From Microbacterium testaceum (lineage in GTDB: Bacteria > Actinomycetota > Actinomycetes > Actinomycetales > Microbacteriaceae), in contig NZ_CP121699.1 in assembly GCF_029761935.1 (NCBI RefSeq), positions 1,488,001 to 1,552,000 of the forward strand: a stretch of DNA of 64,000 bases, given 5' to 3'. A program made the translations under genes and the position numbers. The notes under the pieces are model-generated. The model was not told the origin of the DNA, made no database searches, and was given only the letters and a program-made list of their open reading frames with translations. Below are positions 48,804 through 58,786 of the stretch, piece by piece; position 1 is the first letter of the stretch, and every line of letters begins with the position of its first letter.

Positions 48804-49733
48804 TCAGGATGCCGCGAGCGCCCGCCCCAGGGCATCGCCCGACGCCCACGCGGTGCGGACGGCGGCGCTGTCGCCCCACGCGTCCCCGCACGCGGAGAGC
48901 CCCGGCGAGCGGAGGAACGGCTGTCCGGTCGTTCCGGCGGGCCGGGCGAAGGTCCAGCGATGCGCGTGCGTCGACACCGGCTCGACGTCGATGCGCAGCA
49001 GCCGCCGGGTCGCCGCGAGCACCGGCGCGATCGCCGATTCGGGGTCGTCGAGGTGCTGTCGGGCGCGGTCCGCCGTGGTGTGGACGACGAGCACGGGGGC
49101 GTCGTCGCCGCGGCGATCGCCGTCGTCGGCGACGAAGGACACGTCCGCGTCGCCGTCGGCGAAGGCGCCGTGCACGTCGGCATCCCACTGCCGTCGGTCC
49201 CAGCGCAGGACGACCGCGATCACCGGTTCCCACTCCTGCGCGCCGCCGGGCGCCTCGCCGGTCAGCCGTGCCGCCTGCGGGGCCGGCATCGCCAGGACGA
49301 CCTCACCCGCATCCTCGCCGTCGACGCGGAACGGCGCCGCGCTCTCGACGACGCGCTCCGACGAGACGTCGAGGCCCCCGGCCAGGTCGACGGCGAGCGA
49401 ACGCAACCCGGCGGGAGCGGCCCACCGCATCGGTCCGGGCTTGGGCGTCCACCCGCCGTCGGCGTCGATCACCTGGAACGTGTCGGTCCACGGCCGCGCG
49501 AGCTCGCGCTCCTCCCAGTCGGCGACGACGCGCGCAAAGCCCTCGGCCTCGCCGACCACGAAGTACGAGGCTCCGAGGTCCACGGGTCGACCGTCGATCG
49601 TGCGGCTCGACAGACGCCCGCCCACCCGGCGCCCGCGATCGAGCACGCGCACCGAGCGACCGGCATCCTGAACCGCCCGCGCGCACGCGAGGCCCGAGAT
49701 CCCGCCGCCGACCACCGTCACATCCGTCGTCAT
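48804..49733 (-). CDS. renalase-like NAD(P)/FAD-dependent oxidoreductase
   Basis: A 309-residue flavoprotein of the amine-oxidase/renalase type. The FAD motif VTVVGGGISGLACARAVQDAG starts at residue 5, followed by DRGRRVGGRLSSR and the characteristic LGASYFVV. The C-terminus has LSACGDAWGDSAAVRTAWASGDALG, the FAD pyrophosphate-contact helix. Bacterial renalases oxidise abnormal dihydro-NAD(P) isomers; that function is inferred from family alone. A CAGGAT hexamer six bases before the ATG may be the -10. It is monocistronic, next to the GDPD gene. Confidence 0.88.
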   Translation of the reverse strand: MTTDVTVVGGGISGLACARAVQDAGRSVRVLDRGRRVGGRLSSRTIDGRPVDLGASYFVVGEAEGFARVVADWEERELARPWTDTFQVIDADGGWTPKPGPMRWAAPAGLRSLAVDLAGGLDVSSERVVESAAPFRVDGEDAGEVVLAMPAPQAARLTGEAPGGAQEWEPVIAVVLRWDRRQWDADVHGAFADGDADVSFVADDGDRRGDDAPVLVVHTTADRARQHLDDPESAIAPVLAATRRLLRIDVEPVSTHAHRWTFARPAGTTGQPFLRSPGLSACGDAWGDSAAVRTAWASGDALGRALAAS

Positions 49734-49851
49734 GCGGCCATCCTGTCGGCTGCGCGCACGCCGGGGGTCGGGGTTGCGCGAGCCGGAACTCCTGAGGATC
49801 GTCGCCTCGACGCGGTCCAGGAGCTGCAACGCCCGGCACGTGGGTCGGGAC

Positions 49852-50844
49852 TCAGGAGTTTCGCGCCGTCCCGAAGAACCCCACCCCCAGATCGGGATGA
49901 TCGACGAACACCCCGTCGAGCTCGGCATCGCGCAGCACGGCCCACTCGCCTCGCCAGTCGCCGAGCGCCCCCTCACCGCCCGGCCCGCGAAAGGCGGGTA
50001 GCAGGAAGGCGTTCTCGGGTCGGCACGTCCAGGTGAACACCCGCAGGCCCCGATCCTGCGCCTCGCGCACGAACCGCGCCGACCCCCGCGCGACGCCGCG
50101 CTCGTCGAGCGCGAGCACCGAGCGCTTGTCCGGGCTGATGCCCTGCACCTCGCCGGCGAGGGCCTGGAGACCCGCCGCGGTCCGCATCGAGGCGTACGAG
50201 GCGGCGTCCGCCCCGTCCCGCTCCCGCAGATCCCACGGCGTCCCCTCCGCTTCAATGAGTTGCACGAGCGGAACCCGGATGCCGCGCTCTCGCAGCCGCG
50301 CCAGGACCAGGGGCTCGAACGACTCGATGACGAGCGCGTCCTCGGCATCCCGCCATCCCGCGGCGCGCAGCTCGGCGTCGACGAGCTCGGCCAGGTCGAA
50401 CCCGAGTCGGGCGAACGATGCCGCGTGCTTGATCTCGAGCACCACAGCCACCCCGCCCTGCCGGGCGAGGTCGAGGACGTCGCGAAGGCGCAGCACGGGT
50501 TCGGAGTCGTCGTGCGCCGCGCTGTCGGGGCGGAGGGCGGGGATCCGCTCGCGGCACTGCAGCGTCCGCAGCTCATCCCACGTGAAGTCCTCGACGAACC
50601 AGCCGGTCAGGTGCTCGCCGTCGACGACCTTCGAGGTTCGTCGCCCCGCGAACTCCGGTCGCGTCGACACGTCCGTGGTGCCGGAGATCTCGTTCTCGTG
50701 CCGCACGACCAGCACGCCGTCCTTCGAGGGGACGACGTCGGGCTCGACGGCATCCACCCCCTCCGCGATCGCCCGCAGATACGAGCTGCGGGAGTGCTCG
50801 GGCAGGTACCCGGGCGCACCGCGATGACCGATGACGAGAGGCAC
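49852..50844 (-). CDS. glycerophosphodiester phosphodiesterase
   Basis: A 330-residue GDPD TIM-barrel enzyme hydrolysing glycerophosphodiesters to glycerol-3-phosphate and an alcohol. The catalytic start VIGHRGAPGYLPEHS gives the first His-Arg and Glu. AVEPDVVPSKDGVLVVRHE gives the metal-binding Glu/Asp and second His. The C-terminal RVFTWTCRPENAFLLPAF is the usual end. Cytoplasmic, with no signal peptide. On the minus strand TAGCGT lies six bases before the GTG start, a leaderless arrangement. It may recycle teichoic-acid or lipid head groups. Confidence 0.92.
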   Translation of the reverse strand: MPLVIGHRGAPGYLPEHSRSSYLRAIAEGVDAVEPDVVPSKDGVLVVRHENEISGTTDVSTRPEFAGRRTSKVVDGEHLTGWFVEDFTWDELRTLQCRERIPALRPDSAAHDDSEPVLRLRDVLDLARQGGVAVVLEIKHAASFARLGFDLAELVDAELRAAGWRDAEDALVIESFEPLVLARLRERGIRVPLVQLIEAEGTPWDLRERDGADAASYASMRTAAGLQALAGEVQGISPDKRSVLALDERGVARGSARFVREAQDRGLRVFTWTCRPENAFLLPAFRGPGGEGALGDWRGEWAVLRDAELDGVFVDHPDLGVGFFGTARNS

Positions 50845-50943
50845 CTCGACACGCTAACGGCACGGGGTGAACAGCGAGTGCGCTCAGAGCAGAATCCCAG
50901 TCAGCACAAGGAATCCACCGCCCCGCTCGGCTAGTGTTGTCTG

Positions 50944-50958
50944 ACAGCACGGTGCTGT
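50944..50958. promoter_or_regulatory. ACAGCAC-N1-GTGCTGT dyad upstream of Bax-inhibitor gene
   Basis: A perfect 7-base inverted repeat with one central base lies 29 bases before the GTG at 50987 and just after a TAGTGT -10-like hexamer (about 50932-50937), near the expected transcription start. It could be an operator or a 5'-leader hairpin. The regulator is unknown. Confidence 0.5.
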
Positions 50959-50986
50959 GATCACCATCTTTGGAGTGTGAGTTCCC

Positions 50987-51856
50987 GTGGCCCTCAACAA
51001 CCCGGCATTCAACAACCCGGCGTTCCAGGACCCTCGAGCCGGTGGCGCTAACACGCGCTACAGCCCGCCCCCGGCCGTCGATCCCGCCGCCGCCGCCTCG
51101 ATCGAAGGCGCGTACGCCGCCCCGTCGGCGAGCGCCGTCGAGACCGGTCGCATGACGGTCGAAGACACCGTCATGAAGACCCTCGCGCTGTTCGGCATCC
51201 TCGTCGTGACCGCCGTCGTCGGCTGGATCTGGTCGATGGCCGGCGTCAGCGTCGCCAACCCGAACCCGAGCGCGGCCCCGATGATCATCGGTGCGCTGGT
51301 CGGCTTCGTGCTGGCCATGGTCGCGACCTTCAAGAAGAAGCCCTCCGTCCCCGTCTTCATCGCCTACGCGGCGTTCGAGGGCCTGTTCGTCGGTGGCATC
51401 TCGGCTTACTTCGAGTTCATCTTCCCGGGCATCGTCCTCCAGGCCACTCTCGCCACGCTCTCCGTGGTCGGCGTGACCCTCGCCCTGTTCGCGAGCGGCA
51501 AGATCCGCGCCTCGGCCCGCGCCACCAAGATCTTCATGATCGCGATGGTCGGCTATCTGGTGTTCGCCCTCCTCAACGTGGGACTGATGCTCTTCAACGC
51601 CCCGATCGCTGGCGGCGCCTTCGGCCTTTACAGCATGAAGGTTGCGGGCATCCCGCTCGGCCTGATCATCGGCGTCTTCGTGGTCATCATGGCCGCGTAC
51701 TCGCTGGTGCTCGACTTCGACCAGATCCAGCGCGGCGTCCGCAACGGCGCTGCCCGGGTCTACGGCTGGGTTGGCGCCTTCGGCATCATGGTCACCGTCG
51801 TGTGGCTGTACGTCGAGATCCTGCGCATGATCGCGATCCTGCGCGGCAACAACTGA
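50987..51856 (+). CDS. Bax inhibitor-1/YccA-like membrane protein
   Basis: A 289-residue protein with a ~60-residue soluble N-terminus rich in Asn/Pro/Ala, then seven hydrophobic segments. Among these are TLALFGILVVTAVVGWIWSM, PVFIAYAAFEGLFVGGISAY, ATLATLSVVGVTLALFAS and the final GWVGAFGIMVTVVWLYVEIL. This is the Bax inhibitor-1/YccA layout of actinobacteria; the conserved Asp pair near the end is in LVLDFDQIQRG. Members act as pH-gated calcium leaks or modulate membrane proteases. The GTG is preceded by TTTGGAG. A hairpin terminator follows. Confidence 0.92.
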   Translation: MALNNPAFNNPAFQDPRAGGANTRYSPPPAVDPAAAASIEGAYAAPSASAVETGRMTVEDTVMKTLALFGILVVTAVVGWIWSMAGVSVANPNPSAAPMIIGALVGFVLAMVATFKKKPSVPVFIAYAAFEGLFVGGISAYFEFIFPGIVLQATLATLSVVGVTLALFASGKIRASARATKIFMIAMVGYLVFALLNVGLMLFNAPIAGGAFGLYSMKVAGIPLGLIIGVFVVIMAAYSLVLDFDQIQRGVRNGAARVYGWVGAFGIMVTVVWLYVEILRMIAILRGNN

Positions 51857-51875
51857 CGCACTCGCTTCACACGAG

Positions 51876-51900
51876 GGGCCGTCCCGTCTCGGGGCGGCCC
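51876..51900 (+). terminator. hairpin terminator after Bax-inhibitor gene
   Basis: GGGCCGTCCCG (51876-51886) folds onto CGGGGCGGCCC (51890-51900) with one T-G pair and a three-base loop, 19 bases after the stop and followed by TTCGTCG. A strong intrinsic-type hairpin. Confidence 0.75.
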
Positions 51901-51966
51901 TTCGTCGTGCGCGGCCCGCGCGCGTCGGCCCGGGCGAAGCCCCCGCCCCACGCGTTGCCCTCCCCT

Positions 51967-52029
51967 GTTGAGTGTCCACAACACCCGGATATCACCGCGA
52001 TCTCGTCCGGGTTTCTGGGACACGCAACG
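51967..52029. repeat. ~62-bp hairpin element, copy B
   Basis: GTTGAGTGTCC at 51967 pairs imperfectly with GGGACACGCAAC ending at 52028; an inner CCCGGAT...CGTCCGGG pairing adds a second stem. It resembles the block at 24389-24450 along its whole length. It lies in the gap before the second LigD-type polymerase gene. Confidence 0.65.
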
Positions 52030-52098
52030 GCGCGCCACACCCCCGCACCCCGCCGCAAGGGGTGCGAACCCCGGATGCCGCGGCGCTAGCCTCGCGCC

Positions 52099-53328
52099 AT
52101 GAGTCCCGCGAAGACGCCGCCCGAGATCCTCGATGTCGACGGCCACGAGGTACGCGTCACGAGCCCCGATCGCGTCGTCTTCCCCGGGCCGGGTCTGACC
52201 AAGCTCGACCTCGTGCGGTACTACCTCTCGGTCGCCGAGGGCGCCCTTCGCGGAGCGGGCGGTCGACCGATGGTGCTCAAACGCTTCTCGAAGGGTCTCG
52301 ACCAGGAGCCGTTCTTCCAGAAGCGCGTTCCCGAGAACCACCCCGACTTCATCGACACCGCGACCCTGCGCTACGCCTCGGGCACCTCCGCCGAAGAGAC
52401 GGTGATCCGGGATGCCGCGGGCCTGGCCTGGGTCGTCAACCTCGGCTGCCTCGACCTGAACCCGCATCCCGTCCGTGCCGAAGACCTCGATCACCCCGAC
52501 GAGCTGCGGGTCGACCTCGACCCGATGCCCGGCGTGGATTGGTCGCAGATCGTCGATGTCGCGTTCATTGCCCGCGATGCGCTCGAAGACCACGGTCTCG
52601 TCGGTTGGCCCAAGACCTCGGGCTCGCGCGGCCTCCACATCCTCGTGCGCATCCGCCCCGAGTGGGACTACACCGGCGTCCGTCTCGCCGCCGAAACGCT
52701 CGCGCGCGAGGTCGAGAACCGCGCGCCGGGACTCGCGACCGCCCGCTGGTGGAAGGAGGAGCGCGGCGAGAGCGTGTTCGTGGACTTCAATCAGAACGCC
52801 AAGGACCGCACGGTCGCCTCGGCGTACTCGATCCGCGCGCTGCCCGATGCCCGCGTCTCGACTCCCCTCACATGGGACGAGGTCCGCGACCGTCGCCCCG
52901 AGGAGTTCACCGTGCTCACGGTGCCCGACCGGTTCCGCAGCATCGGAGACCCGCACGCGGGCATCGACGACGCCGCGGGGTCTCTCGACGCCCTTTTGTC
53001 CCTGGCGAAACAGCTCGGCCCCGCCGAGAAGCCTCCGCGGGAATCCGACGGTTCCGGACGCCGCGCCTCGACGATGCCGCTCGTCGAGGTCGCGCGCACC
53101 AAGACCAAGCCCGAGGCCCTCGACGCTCTCGAGACGTGGAAGCAGCGGCATCCGGAAGCGACATCGCAGCTTCACCCCGCCGATGTCCTCGTCGACGGCA
53201 TGCGCGGGTCGAGCTCGCTCTGGTACCGCGTTCGCGTGAACCTCCAGCACGTTCCGGATGCCGAGCGCCCGGCGCAAGAGGATCTGATCGCCGACTACGA
53301 TCCCTGGGCCGGCCGCTCCGCCCCTTGA
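52099..53328 (+). CDS. LigD-type polymerase/primase, second paralogue
   Basis: A 409-residue PolDom protein. Catalytic motifs are ELRVDLDPMPG, TSGSRGLHILVRI and ESVFVDFNQNAKDRT. An N-terminal VRVTSPDRVVFPGPGLTKLD and FFQKRVPENHP segment are as in LigD polymerase domains. It is ~70 residues longer than the paralogue at 30621, with a C-terminal extension (VDGMRGSSSLWYRVRVNLQH ... LIADYDPW) of unknown role. TAGCCT (52087-52092) is six bases before the ATG, so it is probably leaderless. The 3' end overlaps the convergent TetR gene by 34 bases. Confidence 0.92.
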   Translation: MSPAKTPPEILDVDGHEVRVTSPDRVVFPGPGLTKLDLVRYYLSVAEGALRGAGGRPMVLKRFSKGLDQEPFFQKRVPENHPDFIDTATLRYASGTSAEETVIRDAAGLAWVVNLGCLDLNPHPVRAEDLDHPDELRVDLDPMPGVDWSQIVDVAFIARDALEDHGLVGWPKTSGSRGLHILVRIRPEWDYTGVRLAAETLAREVENRAPGLATARWWKEERGESVFVDFNQNAKDRTVASAYSIRALPDARVSTPLTWDEVRDRRPEEFTVLTVPDRFRSIGDPHAGIDDAAGSLDALLSLAKQLGPAEKPPRESDGSGRRASTMPLVEVARTKTKPEALDALETWKQRHPEATSQLHPADVLVDGMRGSSSLWYRVRVNLQHVPDAERPAQEDLIADYDPWAGRSAP

Positions 53329-53852
53329 TCCGGCGTGAGTGAGGCGACCAGGTGGCGCCGGCCGTATCGGTACGCCTCGTCGATGTCGCCGCCGAGGCGG
53401 AAGGCCCCCGCGAGCTCCATGGTGACGAACCCGGTGGCCCACGCCGTCAGCAGCCTCGCCGCTTCGAGCGCATGAGCCTCGCCCACGGCGACGGTCGTCG
53501 CCCGCAGCACCGGAGCGCTCGTGGCGGCGAGGCGGTCGGCATCCACCACCGTCGTGAACAGCAGACGGAACGCCTCGGGCCGGTCGTGCCCGAACGCACG
53601 GAAGGCGACCAACAGGCCGTCGAGGTCGTCGGATGCCCTCTCGAGCCGCGACGTCAGGTCGTCGGCCGCGGCCGCCCCGACGAGCCCGAGCAGGGCCTCG
53701 CGGTCGCGCACCCTCTTGTACAGCGACGGAGCCTTGACGCCGACCGCCTGGGCGACGGCCTGCATCGTCACGGCGCCGGGTCCGCCCTCTTCGAGCAGGC
53801 GCGCCGCCGCCTCGACGATCTCGTCGAGCGACGTTCTCTCCGGTGTGGGCAC
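53295..53852 (-). CDS. TetR-family regulator with TetR_C_13/WHG-like domain
   Basis: A 185-residue regulator. The N-terminal TetR domain is EIVEAAARLLEEGGPGAVTM then QAVAQAVGVKAPSLYKRVRD. The C-terminal part (FRAFGHDRPEAFRLLFTT ... LLTAWATGFVTMELAGAFRL) resembles the WHG domain of actinobacterial TetR proteins. The GTG start at 53850-53852 is 68 bases from the divergent MBL-fold gene. ATGGCTA repeats in the gap are its likely operators, so it should repress the MBL gene and itself. Confidence 0.9.
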   Translation of the reverse strand: MPTPERTSLDEIVEAAARLLEEGGPGAVTMQAVAQAVGVKAPSLYKRVRDREALLGLVGAAAADDLTSRLERASDDLDGLLVAFRAFGHDRPEAFRLLFTTVVDADRLAATSAPVLRATTVAVGEAHALEAARLLTAWATGFVTMELAGAFRLGGDIDEAYRYGRRHLVASLTPDQGAERPAQGS

Positions 53853-53863
53853 GTCCCCTCCTC

Positions 53864-53906
53864 ATGGCTACGACTATAAGCTATCATGGCTAACACCCAT
53901 AGCCAT
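53864..53906. promoter_or_regulatory. ATGGCTA operators between TetR and MBL genes
   Basis: ATGGCTA-N7-TAGCCAT at 53886-53906 is a perfect 7-base inverted repeat. A direct copy ATGGCTA lies at 53864-53870, with an imperfect partner in TAAGCTAT (53877-53884). The two sites are about 22 bases apart and cover the divergent promoter region, as expected for TetR binding. Confidence 0.65.
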
Positions 53907-53920
53907 CCAGGAAGGCTCCC

Positions 53921-54634
53921 ATGAGACTCGCGCCATCGCTCCACCGCATCGGCAACGACATCGTCGCCTCGTACCTCATCGTCACAACCGAGGGCATCAC
54001 CCTCGTCGATGCCGGCCTCCCCGGCATGTACGCCGACCTTCGCGCGGAGGTGGACGCCACCGGCCGGTCGCTCGACGACATCCGCGGCGTCATCCTCACC
54101 CACGGAGACAGCGACCACGTGGGCTTCGCCGAGCGCCTCCGCCGCGAGCGCGGCGTGCCCGTCTTCGTGCACGCGGCCGACGCCGATCGCGCCCGCGGGG
54201 GCGACAAGCCGAAGAGCGCGATGGGCCCGTTCCGCCTCGGCCCACTGCTGCGCTTCGCCGCCTTCGGCATCCGCAAGGGCATGCGCCCGCAGTGGCTGAC
54301 CGAGGTGCGAGAGGTCGCCGACGGCGAGACCCTCGACCTGCCCGGGAGCCCCCGCATCGTCGGCATGCCCGGCCACTCCCCCGGCAGCGTCGCGGTCTTC
54401 TCCCCCGCAGTGCGCGCCGTGTTCGTCGGCGACGCCCTTACGACGCGCCACGTTCTCACCGGTCGCACCGGACCCGGACCCGCGCCCTTCACCGACGACC
54501 CGGCCGAGGCGCTCGCCTCGCTCGATCGCATCGCGGGAGTGGATGCCGACTGGGTGCTGCCCGGACACGGCCCGGCGTTCCGTGGTTCTCCGGCGGATGC
54601 GGCGGATGCGGTGCGAAAGGTCGCGCGCGGCTGA
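53921..54634 (+). CDS. MBL-fold metallohydrolase
   Basis: A 237-residue metallo-beta-lactamase-fold hydrolase. The metal motif is ILTHGDSDHVGFA (H-x-D-x-D-H, with the usual second His replaced by Asp, as in some members of this group). Then come PGHSPGSVAVFS, the bridging Asp in VFVGDALTT and the last His in VLPGHGPAF. Lactonase- or thioesterase-like activity is possible. CAGGAAGG precedes the ATG. It is divergent from a TetR gene that probably represses it. Its 3' end appears to have been duplicated just downstream. Confidence 0.9.
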   Translation: MRLAPSLHRIGNDIVASYLIVTTEGITLVDAGLPGMYADLRAEVDATGRSLDDIRGVILTHGDSDHVGFAERLRRERGVPVFVHAADADRARGGDKPKSAMGPFRLGPLLRFAAFGIRKGMRPQWLTEVREVADGETLDLPGSPRIVGMPGHSPGSVAVFSPAVRAVFVGDALTTRHVLTGRTGPGPAPFTDDPAEALASLDRIAGVDADWVLPGHGPAFRGSPADAADAVRKVARG

Positions 54635-54654
54635 GCCGGCGCGGACCATGTCGG

Positions 54655-54815
54655 TCGGAGCGGACGCGCCGCCCTTCATCGACGGCCCGGTGGAGGCGCT
54701 TGCCTCATCGATCGTGTCGGGGGCCTAGGTGCCGGCTGGGTGCTGCCCGGCGTACCGCGGCTCTCCGGCCGATGCGGCAACGCGGTGCGCAAGATCGCGC
54801 GGCTGTCGCGGGTGC
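54655..54815 (+). pseudogene. degenerate duplicate of the MBL gene 3' end
   Basis: The gap after the MBL gene translates, across frames, as a decayed copy of its last ~50 residues: PPFIDGPVEALAS matches PFTDDPAEALAS, GAGWVLPG matches ADWVLPG, and RGSPADAA matches RGSPADAA. Frame changes and a stop (TAG near 54725) interrupt it. It looks like a short tandem duplication that has lost coding function. It abuts the convergent glycosyltransferase stop. Confidence 0.65.
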
Positions 54816-54821
54816 CCGGCG

Positions 54822-56189
54822 TCAGCGCCGGCGCGGCCTGCCCAGCACCTCGCGTGCGACCGCGGCCTGCGTGCGCATCGCGCGCGCCGGGCTCACGGCC
54901 TCCGCCGCCTGCCGCGCCTCGGCCGCGAGACTCTCGCGCAGCGCCTCGTCCGTGAGCACCCGCCGCAGCGCGTCGACCAGGGCGTCGTCATCGCCGTCCG
55001 GAACCAGGATGCCGCCACCGTCCCCCAGCATGTCGCGCGGGCCGTACCGGATGTCCCACGCCACCACCGGCGTGCCGTGCGCGAGCGCTTCGGCGAGGGC
55101 GAGCCCCTGCCCCTCGAAGGCGGACGTCGTGAGGTACACCGCCGCACGGTCGAGCACGGCACCCGGCTCGGTGGTGAGCCCGGGCAGCGAGACGGCGTGC
55201 TCGAGTCCGCGCTCGGCGACGAGGGCCTCGAGCGCCCCGCGCTGCGCCCCCTCGCCCCAGAGCTCGAGTCGGGCGTCCGGCACGTCGGCGAGAACGCGCG
55301 CGAAGGCCTCGATCGCCCGGTCGAGCCGCTTGCCGGGGGCGAGCCGCCCCAGCACGACGACGAGGCCACTCTCGCGCTGCGACGCCGGCACCCCGGCATC
55401 CGGAGCCTCCACGCCGTGCGGTGCGACCACGTCGTTCGGGGCAGTGCCGAAGCGCGCCCGCACGTCATCGCGTTGGTACGCGGTCGGCCACAGCACGGCG
55501 TCGAACCGCGGCGCGATGTCGAACCACCGCGTCCACAGGGGGTTCAGCTCGGAGTCGGCCTGGAACGGCGGCTCGAGGTGGATCGTGTGCACGGTGTGCA
55601 CGATCCGCACAGCGTCGTCGCCCCAGCCCGCGAGGAGTTCGCCGAGCTGCCTGGACTCGCAGATGACGACGATGGGCCGGTCGTTCTCGGCGCGGAGCCG
55701 ATCGGCCAGGGAGGTCAGCCACGCGCGGTACAGCGCCCCGAATCCGTCGATCACGCCGGCGGCTTCGCCCGCGGCATCCCGGATCACGATCGGCGCGGTC
55801 GTGAGGTGCCAGTCGGGGTCGATGACCACGGGCAGCTCGACCGCTCCCCCGGCCACGCTCCGGTACTCGAGCATCGGATCGGCATCGCCCGCGTGCGCCG
55901 CTTCGCGCAGCCATCCCGCGGCTCCCCCGTCGGCGTCGACGGCCTCGTCGAACAGGTTGCGGAAGATCCCGGATGCCGAGGCCGCCCCCCGCTCGACGAA
56001 GGTCGCGCGCTGCGCGGAGTGGGCGTCGGCGTCCCCGGGGTCGACGGTCAGCAGCAGCGGTTCCGCACCGGCATCCGCCATCTGTCGCGCCCGCGCGAGC
56101 GTGGCGATCGTGTATCCGCCGTCGAGGTCGGGGATCAGCCGACTCGACAGGATGAGGTACCACGCGTCGGGGAAGTCACCGGAAGTCAC
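54822..56189 (-). CDS. glycosyltransferase family 4 (TagE/GtfA-like)
   Basis: A 455-residue GT-B glycosyltransferase. The C-terminal half has the GT4 donor-binding pattern: VVVLGRLAPGKRLDRAIEAF, LELWGEGAQRGALEALV and TSAFEGQGLALAEALAHGTP (E-x7-E motif region), then YGPRDMLGDGGGILVPDGDD. The N-terminal half (AWYLILSSRLIPDLDGGYTI) resembles poly(glycerol-phosphate) glucosyltransferases, and YGPRDM is typical of that group. It probably glycosylates a wall polymer or glycolipid. The GTG at 56187-56189 is the first reasonable start. Confidence 0.88.
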   Translation of the reverse strand: MTSGDFPDAWYLILSSRLIPDLDGGYTIATLARARQMADAGAEPLLLTVDPGDADAHSAQRATFVERGAASASGIFRNLFDEAVDADGGAAGWLREAAHAGDADPMLEYRSVAGGAVELPVVIDPDWHLTTAPIVIRDAAGEAAGVIDGFGALYRAWLTSLADRLRAENDRPIVVICESRQLGELLAGWGDDAVRIVHTVHTIHLEPPFQADSELNPLWTRWFDIAPRFDAVLWPTAYQRDDVRARFGTAPNDVVAPHGVEAPDAGVPASQRESGLVVVLGRLAPGKRLDRAIEAFARVLADVPDARLELWGEGAQRGALEALVAERGLEHAVSLPGLTTEPGAVLDRAAVYLTTSAFEGQGLALAEALAHGTPVVAWDIRYGPRDMLGDGGGILVPDGDDDALVDALRRVLTDEALRESLAAEARQAAEAVSPARAMRTQAAVAREVLGRPRRR

Positions 56190-56677
56190 GCCCCCATCCT
56201 CCCCCACCCGCCGCGCGCCCCGCGGCATGCCGGAGCCGCGGTCGCCCCGACGTGCGCATCGGGTCGCGGGCGGTGGCCCCCGGGGCGCCGCCCATGCAGT
56301 TGCCGACATCGCCGGGGCGCCGAGCGTGGCCCCGGGGCGCCAGACGAAGCCCCGGGGCCACCTGTGAACGTGGTGTGGGGCGTATCCCGTCATTCGGGGC
56401 GTATTTCTCTCGCGCCGAACGAGAAATCCCGCCCCAATCCCCACAGCCCGGGCAGGCGGCGCGGGACTCGCCGCGCACGCGACGCGAAGTGGCACGCCCT
56501 CCTGAGTCGGTCGGGGTAGGGGCCCTCCCCCTACCTCCGCGTCCAGACAGAGCGCCGCCGGCGCCGGACGGCGAAGGGGCACCGTCTTCGGGTCGATCGG
56601 GGTAGGGCCCCGCTCTCGACCCGAAGGCGGTGCCCCGGAGCCGGCCGACGACGTCGGCGCGGGAGCAGGCTAGATGC
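56190..56677. repeat. repeat-rich intergenic region with guaA terminator
   Basis: No gene is seen in this 488-base gap. It contains a third copy of the GTGGCCCCGGGGCGCCAGA element (56326-56361) with a related half at about 56272-56290, and a CATTCGGGGCGTATTTCTCTCGCGCCGAACGAGAAAT-type dyad region near 56390-56430. The guaA terminator lies at 56576-56636. Confidence 0.7.
56576..56636 (-). terminator. large hairpin terminator after guaA
   Basis: GGGGCACCGTCTTCGGGTCG (56576-56595) pairs with CGACCCGAAGGCGGTGCCCC (56617-56636) in 19 of 20 positions with one G-T, around a 21-base loop. It lies 41 bases past the guaA stop and should end the minus-strand guaA transcript. Confidence 0.8.
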
Positions 56678-58254
<1,577 letters not shown>

Positions 58255-58258
<4 letters not shown>

Positions 58259-58776
58259 CGGTTGCCTTCCGGGGCGGGAACGGGAGCGGAGGCCTTCGCG
58301 GCCTCACGCTCGGCGAGGTAGGCGCGCACGCGACGGGCGGTGCGCACCTCGAGGATGAAGGAGAGGAACGGCACCACGCCACCGAGGGCGAGGAAGACGA
58401 ACCGACGGAACGGCCACCGCATGAGGCTCCACACGCGGAAGCACGAGATGAGGTAGACGACGTAGAACCAGCCGTGGACCACCAGGATCGCCAGCGAGAT
58501 GTTCACACCGTCGCCGGTCGACAGGATCGAACACCCGTTGCCGCCCGGAACGAAGAGCGAGAACCACTGGCAGTCGGGGCCGGGCACGGCATCCGCGAAC
58601 CACAGCAAGCCACCGGATCCGCCGAGGAACAGCTCCACGTGAATGGGCGTGTACTTCAGGATCATCTCGGCGACCAGCAGAAGCAGGCCGACACCCGTGA
58701 TGATCGAGCAGATCTGGTAGAACTTCAGGGCTCCGCGGATCGCCGGGAACGAGGCGAGCTTGGGGGCGCGGGGCAT
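58255..58776 (-). CDS. DUF3817 integral membrane protein
   Basis: A 173-residue membrane protein with three or four hydrophobic segments: [40 protein letters not shown] and [23 protein letters not shown] and FRVW are typical of DUF3817, an actinobacterial family regularly found beside guaA. TAGACT lies seven bases before the ATG on the minus strand. It is coupled to guaA by a 4-base overlap; its function is unknown. Confidence 0.9.
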
Positions 58777-58786
58777 GGAGGCCAGT

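Noticed and set aside
53521..56519. Very long plus-strand open frames across the TetR, MBL and glycosyltransferase genes
   Set aside because: They run through genes with clear motifs in other frames and consist of Arg/Ser/Pro-rich sequence.
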